Numbered from the stretch's first letter, positions 51,301 through 60,300 are shown. The stretch is 64,000 nucleotides of DNA from Morinoia aosen (GCA_030386875.1 CM059567.1:79043130-79107129); one strand, 5' to 3'. A program made the numbers and translations. The notes: generated from the sequence alone by a model not told the origin.

Positions 51301-51619
51301 ACTTGTAAAATACTTAATCACGACGGAAAGTGCAGAGAAGAAAACTTGTTTATTTTGAGCTAATTAACTATGTTTAGGCACCAAAAAATCAAATATCGAT
51401 TCCCGGTTAATCCTCAACATTTACCAAAATTATTTTCATGAGAGGACTTATTAACGTCCAAGTTATTTGAGACAACAGGAAAAGTTAATCATAAGTTGCT
51501 CTCATCTCAAGATTCATGCTGAATTTGTGCTTACCTCTAACCCAAATAATAGGGCTCTCAATGGCCGCAGCTACTGCGTCAAAAAACTTGAAGACAGAGT
51601 TATCTCCAGGACCTGCCAT
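36135..51619 (-). CDS. NDUFB10: NDUFB10, complex I 1-beta subcomplex subunit 10 (four coding exons)
   Basis: This is a host gene for an accessory subunit of mitochondrial NADH:ubiquinone oxidoreductase (ND-PDSW in Drosophila). In known complex I structures it sits on the intermembrane-space side of the membrane arm. Coding exons on the minus strand are 51535-51619, 43422-43557, 38402-38541 and 36362-36504. All introns are GT-AG, and the split codons GAT, AAG and TAC are restored at the three joins. The product is 167 aa, close to the 159-172 aa usual for the family. Family signatures are YHRQFRRVPTIDQCYTDD, DWFIK followed by GDLGYHRNA, and IWERRHGPVGSGMK. The conserved cysteines are present as CX6C (exon 2) and CX11C (exon 3), which form disulfides in the human protein. 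Nothing is broken, so it is probably functional. Its introns are full of mobile DNA. The span given includes the 3' UTR. Confidence 0.96.
36362..36504 (-). CDS. NDUFB10: NDUFB10 coding exon 4 with stop
   Basis: The acceptor is GCTGTGCAG|AC. It encodes GDLGYHRNARKAFMKQKHRM and the highly conserved WERRHGPVGSGMK, ending in GDAEAAA and TAA at 36362-36364. Confidence 0.97.
36505..38401 (-). other. NDUFB10 intron 3
   Basis: 1,897 bp with GTATGT donor and AG acceptor. AT-rich; no mobile element recognised. Confidence 0.85.
38402..38541 (-). CDS. NDUFB10: NDUFB10 coding exon 3
   Basis: The acceptor is TTTTTCAG|G and the donor AAGT|GTATGT. It encodes YVDDEILAILRRRKENC through EDWFIK with the CX11C pair. 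Confidence 0.96.
38560..40415 (-). mobile_element. LINE-B: 5'-truncated non-LTR retrotransposon fragment
   Basis: The reverse-transcriptase part of a LINE in the same orientation as the host gene, within intron 2. It runs from about 40415 (RT entry motif NGKAPGLDGCTVECL) to a 3' UTR that ends in a short TATATGTATGTATATGTATT tail near 38570-38600. The GC-richer 3' UTR (about 38610-38890) contrasts with the surrounding intron. Confidence 0.82.
38894..40415 (-). pseudogene. LINE-B reverse transcriptase pseudogene
   Basis: Recognisable motifs in order: GKAPGLDGCTVE; VPLYEGKGDRYECSNSRGIS; FMDLEKAYDRVDREALW; VRQGCVMLPWLFNLFMDGVV; the catalytic LFADDTALVA (about 39630); HFRYLGSDV; and the C-terminal RVDERVLGWFGHVERM ... 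RGRPRMSWMDGVRRAL. Breaks: an in-frame stop near 40264, TAA at 39906-39908 between EALW and VVSLYGVGG, and a frameshift between 39168 and 39145. The 5' half (endonuclease) is missing, as is usual after incomplete reverse transcription. Coding regions of this sort are, from memory, abundant in crustacean genomes. Confidence 0.82.
40416..41194. other. Intron 2 sequence without recognised features
   Basis: AT-rich. A direct repeat, CAGACCTAAACAGACCTAAA, lies at 40431-40450, next to the LINE-B truncation point. Confidence 0.4.
41195..41400 (+). repeat. Fragment of the repeat also found at 43747-44326
   Basis: Shares GAAGTTCAATATTCAA, AAAGTCAATTGTA(T/G)TAAGCA, AGTTTGTGA and a CCACCGGTG end with the 43.7-44.3 kb element, in the same order and orientation. 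Confidence 0.6.
41421..41729 (+). repeat. Dispersed repeat family R1, copy 4 (in NDUFB10 intron 2)
   Basis: Starts CGTTCCATAGCAAGGAAGG and ends TTCCTGAGG. Landmarks AAAAGATGGTCCTTAA, TATTTCAACA and CTAATTCCCATAGTTACAAT are collinear with copy 2. Confidence 0.78.
41730..43421. other. Remainder of intron 2, no recognised feature
   Basis: AT-rich DNA. Near 43298-43350 a short direct repeat, GGCAGGTAACATCAGTGTAA / CAGGTAAGTAACATCAGTCA, is visible. Nothing else was recognised. Confidence 0.4.
43422..43557 (-). CDS. NDUFB10: NDUFB10 coding exon 2
   Basis: The acceptor is TATTTCAG|AT and the donor CAA|GTAAGT. It encodes NIVTPNQKESVWYHRQFRRV through EANEQFRRD, including the CX6C pair, and contributes two bases of the following Lys codon. 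Confidence 0.96.
43747..44326. mobile_element. Candidate TTAA-flanked non-autonomous element
   Basis: TTAA at 43743-43746 and 44327-44330 flanks ends CCGCCATGGG and CCGTCACGTG (reverse strand), which are weakly similar. A palindrome, GTGTACCACCGGTGGTACAC, lies at the right end. A related fragment is at 41195-41400. The TTAA target suggests the piggyBac type, but the inverted repeats are too imperfect to be sure. Confidence 0.4.
45250..45799. mobile_element. Foldback element FB1, copy C
   Basis: About 550 bp whose halves are inverted copies. The left half starts GGTTAATCTGG with CAGTCCTCGATTTTTGAC, then GTGCCTAAACATAG and TTTTCTTCCATGCAC. The right half runs the same motifs backwards, ending ATTAACCC. 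It lies inside the left arm of the large palindrome, so it is younger than that repeat. Confidence 0.75.
46037..48652 (+). mobile_element. LINE-C: non-LTR retrotransposon remnant in NDUFB10 intron 1
   Basis: A 5'-truncated LINE on the strand opposite to the host gene. Reverse transcriptase plus a long C-terminal region with a zinc-binding motif, then about 400 bp of 3' UTR. The 3' end is close to the start of the right palindrome arm. Confidence 0.8.
46048..48251 (+). pseudogene. LINE-C reverse transcriptase and C-terminal domain, multiple stops
   Basis: One reading frame runs from 46048 to 47967, broken only by in-frame stops TGA 46933-46935, TAG 47164-47166, TAA 47209-47211 and TAA 47599-47601. 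A frameshift then moves the last part to 47928-48251. Motifs: KNGKACGPDKIPNEFYKCGG, ELKNYRPIALADIVCKIF, FLDTEKAYDRVDRVRLFEIL, VRQGCTLSPLLFGL, catalytic LYADDVVVVSE (just after the second stop), YKYLGCMISEDG, and a C-terminal CRQCNSGVEETIDHFVLEC zinc-finger-like motif typical of LINE ORF2 ends. It is not functional. Nearly all damage is substitution, not insertion or deletion. Confidence 0.85.
49111..49458. other. Intron 1 spacer, nothing recognised
   Basis: AT-rich DNA between the large palindrome and the FB1 cluster. Confidence 0.4.
49519..50365. mobile_element. 847-bp non-autonomous TTAA element (piggyBac-like MITE)
   Basis: Perfect 16-bp terminal inverted repeats, GGGAACCGTACTCCCA, are flanked by TTAA at 49515-49518 and 50366-50369. 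Removing the element and one TTAA restores the FB1 arm (CATAG-TTAA-TTA), which proves an insertion at a TTAA target. No transposase ORF was found. Internal parts are also inverted, around GGTATCAAAAGAA and TTCTTTTGATACT. Confidence 0.85.
50565..51110. mobile_element. Foldback element FB1, copy B
   Basis: Left end CGGTAAATCTGAAAGATATG with TCAGTTACCGATTTTCCAC. The right end is the inverted counterpart, ATAACTGACATATCCTTCAGATTTACTC. The halves match internally through GAGTATTT(T/A)ACGA and TTTCTTCTATGCACTTT. It sits within copy A. Confidence 0.7.
51535..51619 (-). CDS. NDUFB10: NDUFB10 coding exon 1
   Basis: ATG at 51617-51619. It encodes the first 28 residues (MAGPGDNSVFKFFDAVAAAI ... WVR) plus one base. 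The donor reads GAG|GTAAGC. Its hydrophobic helix ending in (W/F)xR before the IVxPxQK of exon 2 matches the family's N terminus. Confidence 0.93.
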
Positions 51620-51790
51620 TTTTCTACTTATCGAAAATTGGCAATGCTCAATAACGCGCTGCAGCTGCAGAGATGTTGCAGGTCAACTAAATTACCTGGA
51701 TAATACCAGTCGGCAAAAATTCACATCACGGATTTCGGACCAGAAGAAACAACCGTCTAAATTGGGATAATCGTAATTCAACTTATTGAT
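51620..51790 (-). promoter_or_regulatory. NDUFB10 5' UTR and probable core promoter
   Basis: The region upstream of the ATG is less AT-rich than its surroundings, lacks a TATA box and contains palindromic CTGCAGCTGCAG (51658-51671). The transcription start was not identified. The assignment rests on position only. Confidence 0.4.
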
Positions 51791-52680
51791 AATATGAATA
51801 AAAATTTATGAATCTATAGAATATATTATTATGTAAAACAAATGAGTTATTTATGACATGTTTGTACTTTCATGGCTACATTTTTTATTTGAATTATATG
51901 CTCTCATAGTTTTGTCATTAAATAGCCTATGTAAAATAACTTACAGTGAAGGACTTCCAAGGCCTTCTCTAGTGTATTTATGAGTTTTTAATCATTTCAC
52001 CATGCATGAAATATTCCAAATATGAATATGTGAGTATGTGTTTGTGTGTATGTGTATATGTGTATGTGTATACCCACGCACAACTGTATATGTGAGGGTA
52101 AATGTACATCTACAAACATATATGTTTCCATTCCTATTTTTTACGTAAAAACATAACCTCAAGGTCCATTACATTTCACTTAATGCTCTGCGACAAGTCA
52201 ACAATGAGTCATATTTCAGAAATGACTCGGTAGTCTATGTAGCAGTCGCTACAAAAATGTCTCATTTCATTAAATTTCTCATTACATTTAAACCACCTAA
52301 TTATTGGCATAAACTACCTTACCTTAAATTATTACTAATAATTTTCTAATTATAAATTATTAAACTCGATGTTTTTGTGCAAATCACACAAATAGGAATA
52401 TTACCAAACAGTCGCTTGAGTTAACCTATGCGTTATGGCAACATTTCAGTCACACGCCCTTAGACTAGTTTCTTGCTGTGACTTGGTGTTGTGTAGAACT
52501 CGTCGCATTCTCCGACGTTGACACACACCAAACTGACCATTAACACAGAATCACCTGGGCCTTTAGAGTATCTACTCTAAAGTATCTAGAGTATCTACTA
52601 CTTTAGAGTATCTACTGTATCTTGACCAAGTGCCGCTGCCCAGCCAAATAGTAGGCTTTCTTACATAGCAGATGCTGGGC
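51791..52680. other. Intergenic AT-rich DNA upstream of NDUFB10
   Basis: Contains a TG/TA microsatellite (about 52020-52081). Near 52564-52620 a cluster of TTAGAGTATCTACT units occurs. No gene was recognised. Confidence 0.45.
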
Positions 52681-52691
52681 CAAACACCCTG

Positions 52692-55598
52692 GGCAACTTA
52701 GACAAAATCGATAAATCCCCTGAAGATAGTAGAGATAGTAGTAACCTCGCTACCTTTAAAAAGAGTGCTAATATAGGTAAAATCAAAATTAAGCATGTAA
52801 ATGCTCGAAGCCTGAATGGTAAATTGGATGAAATCAGAGAGATGTTGGTCACTGAAAAAATTGACATTTTGTGTGTCTCAGAAACATGGTTTGATTCACG
52901 AACCCAAAGTTCATTTTTTAACATTCCTGATTACGTGTTGTACCGCTACGATGGCGCTAAAACCAGCCGAGGTAGTTGATCTTGTATTTTTGTGAAAGAA
53001 ATGTACTCAACATCTTCACTACTAGTGAATAAAGTTTGCGAAGGCATTGAGATGGTTTGGTTAGAAGTGCAAATAAATAAACACAAATCAATAATCATTG
53101 GCAGCCTTTACCGGCACCCATCGTCTCCCCTAAATCGAACACTAGATTTCATTGAGGAAACCTTCAAAGAAATCCTTCAGGCAAAAAGATCATTCTATGC
53201 TTTCGGAGATTTCAATGTTGACCTAACGGATAAAAACAATCAGCTAAGCAAACTATTGTATAAACTAAGCTTATCACAAATGGTCAAAGAACCGACTCGC
53301 ATCACTAAAATCTCTGCAACTCTCCTCGATCTAGCAATCACAAATAATCCCACCGCAATACTTAGTACAGTAATATCACCTTCTATTTCCGATCACCACT
53401 CTATAGAATGTGAAATTAATATTGCGAAGGAAAGACAAAAATACCGCTTAATGACCTATCGCTCGAAAAGGCACTATTCAGCAGAACTATTTCAAGAAAA
53501 ACTACTCGATAGGTCTACCGAATTCCAGAAAATGATGCAATCTGACGATGTTGATATACAAGTGTCAATTTTCAACGAGAACTTCACAGCAGCTCTCGAC
53601 GAATGTGCACCTTACGTCACCAAAAAAACCAAGCCAAAACGAACTGTTTGGATCACTGACGAAGTTAAAGAGATGAGCAGAATAAAGAAAGCTAACTTGC
53701 GAGAGTACAAAAACAATAGATCAAACAGTACCTTATACAAGAGATATAAAGAACATGAAAAAATTCTTCGAAAGAAAATCACTGAAGCGAAACAAACTCA
53801 CTTCCACCAGGCACTGATAACGGCTAAAAATAACCCGAAGCGAACTTGGGAAATCATTAGTGAGGTAGCCCCATATAAAAATTTAGATCGCATAAGTAAT
53901 TTTGAAAATCCCTTGGCAACAGCCACGGATTTCAACACATTCTTTTCAAAAGTAGGGGCTCAAGTTTTCAGTGAGGTGTGTACCAATCCAGATGAAACGA
54001 CAATTGAAAATTCATGCCCCACTGCACCCTCGAGGACTGATGTCAAGTGGAGACCACGCCCTGTCGATTTACCAGAGTTACGAAACATCTTATACTCACT
54101 AAAAAACACAAAGGCAGTTGGACATGATGGTATCAGTCTTCAATATATCAAAGACAGTTTCCCTGTTACAGCACCATGGATTCGTCTGATAATTAATACA
54201 TCAATAGTCCCCAATACGTTTCCAAACCAATGGAAACACTCCATTATTAGACCGTTGCACAAAAGTGGTGACCTAAATACAGCATCAAACTACAGGCCCA
54301 TCAGTCTTTTGCCTGTCATGTCCAAACTACTGGAGAAAGTGGTGACAAATCAACTGTCATTTCACCTGGACGAGTCAAATTTACTCCACCAAAATCAATA
54401 TGCCTATAGAAGAAATACTAGCACTCAAGACGCTCTGCTCAATATATCTGAAAAAATATACAGTGACATCGATCAAAAGAATGTAACACTCTTGCTACTA
54501 CTCGATCTCTCTAAGGCGTTCGATAGCGTCCAACATGAAAGACTTCTACGTAAAATACTGAACTTGGGAATAGACACGCAATGGTTTGAAAGTTACTTGT
54601 AAAATCGATCTCATGCAGTCCGCATAGAAAACAAATTGTCCCCATTCATTCAAAACAATTTTGGTGTTCCCCAAGGATCCATTCTTGGTCCGCTACTGTT
54701 TTCTATTTTCATTAATGATTTCCCTCCAATGCCTTCTAACACACGGATCTCTATGTATGCAGATGATGTTCAAATTGCAATAACAAGTTCTGTATCGGAA
54801 ATACCACAGACGCAAATTAAAGCCGAAACTTTACTGACTAGCCTGAAATCATGGTACGACCGAAATGGTCTCAAATTAAATGCTAACAAAACACAATGCA
54901 TCATTTTTGGATCCAAAGATGCAATTAAAAAAACTTCAGATCTTACGAGTACTCTTGCAGTTGGAAATGATAAAAGTAATGCATCAGAAAAAGTTAAAAA
55001 TCTAGGTATCTGGTTCGATAGAAATATGTCCTTCAAATCTCACGTTGAGACTACTTGCAACAAAATCTACGGAACTTTAATGTTTTTTCATCGAATAAAA
55101 AGTATGCTAGACGAAAAATCCAGATTATTAGCCATTCAGTCCCTTGTGTTATCGCGCATTGACTACTGCAGCCTAGTATGGGGAGACTTACCTCAATACC
55201 TTCAAAGGGACTTACAAAAATGCATGAATTTTGCAGCCAAGGTGGTATGCAACGGTAATTTCAAAAGACGTGATCACGTAACCCCTCTCCTCAATAAACT
55301 CGGCTGGATCCCTATCCAAGAAAGGCTCCTCATGCAGAAGGCCCAATACGTATTCTCCTCGTTATATCTTCCTCAGAGCAATGCTGAGATAGTGCGTTTC
55401 CATCCACCCACTGTAAACAATCAAAAACCGAACAGAAACAATAATGTCTTAGTCAACTATCGTTCATCTCACTTAGGGCAGAAGGCTCTGTCCATATCAG
55501 GCGCCTTACTGTGGAACAAACTTCCCCTGAGTATTAAAGTCCCTCAAAGACCGAGAGAATTTAAAGCCAAAATAACTCGTCATCTTGTGTCTCAATAA
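52692..55598 (+). pseudogene. LINE-D ORF2: endonuclease and reverse transcriptase, two stops
   Basis: One frame is open from about 52692 to TAA 55596-55598 except for TGA 52977-52979 and TAA 54600-54602. The endonuclease has IKHVNARSLNGKLDEI, LCVSETWFD, GSLYRHPSSPL, FGDFNVDLTD and ISDHHSIECEI. Reverse transcriptase has KNTKAVGHDGISLQYI, SNYRPISLLPVMSKLLEKV, QYAYRRNTSTQDALL, LDLSKAFDSVQHERLL, FGVPQGSILGPLLFSIFIND, catalytic MYADDVQIAI (about 54754) and VKNLGIWFDRNMSF. The first stop replaces a residue in the conserved R-G-G-x stretch of the endonuclease; the second lies between SYL and NRSHAV. No frameshift was found, so only two substitutions separate it from an open ORF2. Confidence 0.88.
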
Positions 55599-56544
55599 TA
55601 ATCCTTAGTTACAGAACATACTGAATGAGTACTGACGAATCTCATTTACCTGGTATCTCCATTGCTGAACAATCTCCCTCGCTCATTGTGTTATAATTCA
55701 AGACATCAAACAACAGTTTTGAAGTATGCGTAGGTATTATGATTTGACCGCCTATACGTTGTCATTTGCAAACATGCTTACTTGTATATGTGTGTACGTA
55801 TATAGGTGTATGTGCGCATATGGGTGTGTATATGTGCACGTACAACTGTGTGCACTAGAGTAGATGAACCAGTCGAAGGTGCATTTTATGTCATTCCTCT
55901 CCGTTTCTGTGCAAGCATCAAACTAGACCGTCATGGTACCTATGTGTGTGTGTGTTGATCAATTACAGACATTCTGCACCATATTACAAAGATAATGTAT
56001 TTTTTCTAATATGAAATTGTAAAGCTTCCATGTAAAAAAAAATAAATCCGTTGTGTGATCATCCATTTATACTGCAGTAATATACTTATTCGGCCTATAG
56101 TTATATGCTTATAATAATGTGATACCTATGTTTGTTTATCAATTGACGACAATTTGCGCCATATTTCAAAGATAATGTGTTTTTTTTTTCTAATATGAAA
56201 CCATTATAGGACATTAAGGTTTTCTTTCTTATTCACGTCCCACAATCGTTTTCATGTTTCTGACTTAAGTAGACTGTTTTGTGCCACTATTTTTAGTACG
56301 AAATTTTATAAAATTCATGCTATAATAAAAGATATTTTCTCAGTTTCCCTCGATTGGAATTCTGGTTTATACTGACTAGTTTACGCTGATATTTGCGCAC
56401 ATGCTTACTTGTGTAAATGTGTACGTGTCCACGCTATGCGTATGACACTCTGTAGAATGCGTATGTATTGCCTCGATGTATAGAAATGCATTTGCGTATG
56501 CTTACGAGTCAGGTGTAAATATGTGCGTGGGTATATGTGTGCAT
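55599..56544 (+). other. LINE-D 3' UTR or flank, with degenerate repeats
   Basis: The segment ATCAATTACAGACATTCTGC ... AAAGATAATGTATTTTTTC (about 55960-56020) recurs in altered form at about 56137-56200. Part resembles the tandem units further on (GTGTGATCATCCATTTATA). TG-rich stretches occur at 55780-55850. Confidence 0.55.
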
Positions 56545-58165
56545 GTGTATGTGTAAATATTTACATGTATACGTGCATATATGTGTGTACTAGACTGACA
56601 ACTTGCATTTTACTAGAGATAATGTTCTTTTTTTCAGTGCACTCTCAACTTGTAACATTACCTAACTCGTCATATCTTTAGTATTGTAAAGCATTCATGT
56701 AAAAACTATACATTTGTTGTGCGATCATCCATTTATATTTAAATAAAATGCTTGTTAACTAATGACCGTTATGTTAAAATTGTTGAATCAGAAATACAAA
56801 ACCTATAATCTTCTTGGTCCTCTTGCTTATATGTACACACGTGTGTGTCCATGTTAACGAAACCGGTGTTTTTCGTAACCTAGGCACACACATGGCCGTA
56901 AAACGCGTGTATATATATGTGTGTGTGTGTGTGTGTGTATGTGTGTGAGTGTGTGTATGGATATATACACACATGCATACGTATATGTACATATGTGTGT
57001 ATGTGGGTATATATTTATATATATTTTTCTTTTTTTATGCTTCCTCAAAATGACACTTGTAAACATTGACCGAAACAAGCGATTTCATATATTATTTCCT
57101 GGCGTCAAGAATTGCGAAGTCTTATGTCATGTACATGTGAACTGTCAAAAGTGTTTTCACCCCACAATGAAAATGCATCGTCCATGAAATTGTGTTATCT
57201 CTTACAATTTTCATTACATGTATTATCAGATGTAGATTAAGCTAGATTAGGAGTTCATTGCCCTCAATTATTTCTTTTGACTAGTGACACGAGTTTTTCA
57301 ATACTCGTGTGTGTGTATCATCTAAGTGTATTAATTTTAAGATATTTTAAAAACCAATGATGGTACTTTTGTACCATCTCTATTGGAAATAAACCATTTT
57401 TTTTTCTTTTTTATGTGTACATATATGTGTATATATTTACATGTATGTGTGCACATATGTGTGTACTAAACTGACAACTAGCATTTTACTAGAGATAATG
57501 GTCATTTTCTGTTCACTCTCAACTTGTAACATTACCTAACTCGTCATCTCTTTATTATGGCAAAGCATTCATGTACAAACTATACATTTGTTGTACGATC
57601 ATCCATTTATATTTAAATAAAATGCTTATTAACTAACGACCGTTATGTTAAAATTGTTGAATTAGAAATACAAAACTTATAATCTTCTTGGTCCTCATGC
57701 TTATGCGTACATATATATATATATATATATCTGTATGTGTGTGTGTATGTATGTATATATATATGTACGTATATATATGTATATGGATTTGTATTTATAT
57801 TTTTTTTTCATGCTTCCTTAAAATGACACTTTTGAACATTTGCCGAAACAAGCGATTCATATATTATTTCCTGGCATCAATAATTGCGAAGTTTTATGTC
57901 ATGTACATGTAAACTGTCAAAAGTTTTTTCACCCCACAATGAAAATGCATCGTCCATGAATTTGCGTTGTCTCTTATAATTATCATTACATGTATTGTCA
58001 AATGTACATTAAGCAAGATTAGGAGTACATTGCCCTCAATCATTTATTTTCGACTAGTGACACGAGTTTTTCAATACTCGTGTGTGTGTATCATCTAAGT
58101 GTATTAATTTTAAGATATTTAAAAACCAATGATTGTAATATTGTACAATCTCTATTGGAAATAAA
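56545..58165 (+). repeat. Two tandem units of about 0.75-0.87 kb
   Basis: Unit 1 (about 56545-57412) and unit 2 (about 57430-58165) share, in order, GACAACT(T/A)GCATTTTACTAGAGATAATG, ATAATCTTCTTGGTCCTC, a microsatellite, AAAATGACACTT, CGAAACAAGCGATT and TCTATTGGAAATAAA. They differ by scattered substitutions and in microsatellite length. Confidence 0.8.
56905..57025. repeat. TG/TA microsatellite
   Basis: Alternating purine-pyrimidine tract in unit 1; a Z-DNA-prone sequence. The matching position of unit 2 (57711-57790) is mainly TA and TATG. Confidence 0.85.
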
Positions 58166-58329
58166 GTTTTCTTTCTTTCTTTCTTACTAGTCTGGCTTAA
58201 AAATTTAAACTGCCTCCATTCACGGGCACTATCTGAGTAAACCATCATCTGCTAAATTCAGCGGGCCTTGATCTCAATTACTATTCAAATGAAGAGTCAT
58301 CATCGCCACCAGGCTCTGCACCTGTGATC

Positions 58330-58625
58330 AAACTCACCTGCTCCAAAAATTCAACAGGCTTTGCCCGCATAAATAGCAACGCACCGATCGTTGTGCTTGG
58401 TTAAAAATTGCCCTTAGTAAATTGAATAATCTAAACACAAATACACTTACGACCTCGTCAACCTGCCGGAGCGACTGCCTCAGGACTGCGAAGTATCTTC
58501 AGTCAAGATCTGCAGGATCAAGTCTCGGCGATCCTCCCGGCTCCTTCAAATAAAGACCTTACACAAAAGCCGAGTCCCCCTGTGTTCTCATTTGCCCTCT
58601 GTTACGTAATCGAAAACCTTCTCGA
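58330..58625 (+). repeat. LTR-like segment (possible LTR remnant)
   Basis: A GC-richer block with a TATA-like CATAAATAG (about 58367), a TCAAATAAAGACC polyadenylation motif (about 58544) and a GAGTCCCCCTGTGTTC stretch after it, the order expected for U3-R-U5. The arrangement resembles the end of the Gypsy-2 3' LTR, but no partner LTR or coding region is attached. Ends were not determined. Confidence 0.3.
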
Positions 58626-58959
58626 GATCTTTATGTTTTGTAGTTGGTATACGCTAAAAATCCATACCAACCAAACAGAAAATCTAGATAATAAACTTAA
58701 TGTACCTGCTTAATTATACAAAAATAGATCTATCACTACCCCAGAGGACGTTCCTGTGAATAGAAAAAATAAAAAATCAAAGAGACATATCAAAGAAAAT
58801 GCAATTTTAGCATATGATCGGGACAAAATTATCTATCTGTTCGTATGTTGAGCAAGCTATGAATTTAATTTTACATGGTTTGTTTAAGCGTTTCTGGATG
58901 TACGTGCTAAGTTGCGTGATGTTTTTTTATAAATTACTCTATAACTAACCAGTTGGTAC
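58626..58959. other. AT-rich DNA without recognised features
   Basis: No ORF or repeat was recognised between the LTR-like block and the second integrase copy. Confidence 0.4.
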
Positions 58960-60175
58960 TTAATTGTAGGATACCGGACCCGTTTTCTCAACGGTGGTAG
59001 CAAGGGTCCATTTCGGAGAACCCGTCGTGTATTGACGGACCATCATGGGTGACTCCAGCGGGATGTCGACCGAGCGAGACCCTGGGTGGCATCTCTTCTG
59101 AGCGTCCTGGCGTTGAGCAACTTTGGACGCGATTGTTTCTGATGGCCAAAGTAGATCAAGACGAGAGTGAACACTCGGCGGGCGTAACACTTGTAGTCGT
59201 GTGGGGTGTTAGCCAATAGTTGAACAGGAACCTGTCCAGTGCTAGGCACAGAGTTTCAGTTGACTCTCGTATATTTTTCTTGAACGTTGGTATAGTATGC
59301 TCTGCGCCAGGCCATTAGTTGAAGGATGGTACGGTGCGCTCGTAATATGCCGTATACGACATGCCTTCACAAATTCTTGAAACTCTGCTGATGGAAATTA
59401 TGTGGCGTTTTCCGAAACAATGTGCAATATACTGTAAAATATAAGTTACTAGTTAGACAGAACTAATGTTGGCAACGCTGCTGGTGGCAAATCCAACACC
59501 GGCAAGGCAGTTACCCTCTAGTTTTGGTCCCGATAACAGTAAATGTCGGCCAAGCGTGTTTTCTAAGTTAAATAAAATACGGCTAAGTACTTAATCTAAT
59601 TACTTCTAACTACCTACCACTACCTCTTACATCATGCCTATTTTCATACTACTCTTCCGCTCTTACCTTGCTTAGCCGTTAGACAGTTGAGTGTTCAGAG
59701 CTGAAAAGATATCTCTGAGGTGAGTGAACTATTGAACTTATGTGGTACTAGTGCTATGATGTTTTATGTCTATTGATGAATGCTATGTTGCTATGTCTAT
59801 GTTGGATCTAACCTATGTGGTGCTATTGCTATGTTGTTATCCCTATGGTGAAGCCTATTGTGGGATTGCTATGTTCTTGGGATGTTCTACCATTGATTCA
59901 CTATTACTACTAATAATATTCTGAGTAGCAATTACCTTGCAATGGTTACCGGAAATCCAAACGTCACAAAAGTTTGTTTCAAGTACGAGATCGTTTGAAT
60001 CGAGGTTTTAGTAGTTGTGGGGAAAATTTCAACCCACTTAGAGAGTGCAAAGTCGATGTGAATGCGTTTTAAGAGCATCGCCGGCCATTCCCACGGATGG
60101 AGTTTAGCTTTCATCGGTGCTGCTCGAGTGCTCAGACACTCTCTACATGACTTCACACGTTCACTGCGTATTGGG
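58960..60175 (-). pseudogene. Gypsy-3 second integrase copy, interrupted
   Basis: The segment near 60175-59945 repeats integrase motifs already present in the first copy (CRECLSTRAAPMK ... HPWEWPA ... RIHIDF ... KWVEIFPTTT ... FGFPVTIA), with a deletion between HIDF and SKWVEIF. After the 517-bp insertion the match resumes (59422-58960) through the AYHPST-like region to a C-terminal part reading RSVDIPLESP ... VVEKTGPVSYN. It is frame-disrupted throughout. It is either a tandem rearrangement of the same element or a second copy from the same family. Confidence 0.7.
59423..59939. mobile_element. 517-bp insertion inside Gypsy-3 integrase, flanked by CAATG
   Basis: CAATG is present on both sides (59418-59422 and 59940-59944). 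The interrupted integrase sequence continues across it when compared with the first copy at 60600-60640. It starts TGCAATATAC, contains AATAAA (about 59571) and simple CTATG-rich stretches, and has no ORF or inverted repeats. A solo LTR is possible, because a TG start, a polyadenylation motif and a 5-bp duplication fit, but the CA end is not clear. Confidence 0.55.
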
Positions 60176-60300
60176 CCACGTGTGTACCATGAAGTAAATT
60201 GCCCACTTACGTGCCGGTATATAAATGCACGATATTTTATCTGTTTCGCGATGTTTTTGCAAAATAATTGTTTTCATGCGAGGTGAAATGTTATCGTGCA

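Larger units (their letters stand above)
49459..51432. mobile_element. Foldback element FB1, copy A, carrying nested insertions
   Basis: The outer ends are inverted copies: GGTAAATATTGAGGATTAAC at the left and its complement at 51409-51428. The left half continues as the FB1 arm (TTAAACATAG ... TTTTCTTCTATGCACTTTCTG). Inside lie the TTAA element (49519-50365) and a complete FB1 copy (B, 50565-51110). Confidence 0.7.
43558..51534 (-). other. NDUFB10 intron 1
   Basis: 7,977 bp. It is almost wholly built of mobile DNA: a TTAA-flanked candidate element, a 4.2-kb palindrome with a LINE in its loop, and three foldback copies with a TTAA element nested in one. Confidence 0.85.
52690..58190 (+). mobile_element. 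LINE-D: CR1/Jockey-like non-LTR retrotransposon with long 3' region
   Basis: Endonuclease and reverse transcriptase (about 52690-55598) are followed by a 3' region with duplicated segments. Each duplicate ends in TCTATTGGAAATAAA, the second followed by a TTTC-repeat tail at about 58165-58188. I infer that the element extends to that tail. The 5' part is incomplete and no ORF1 was found. Confidence 0.7.
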
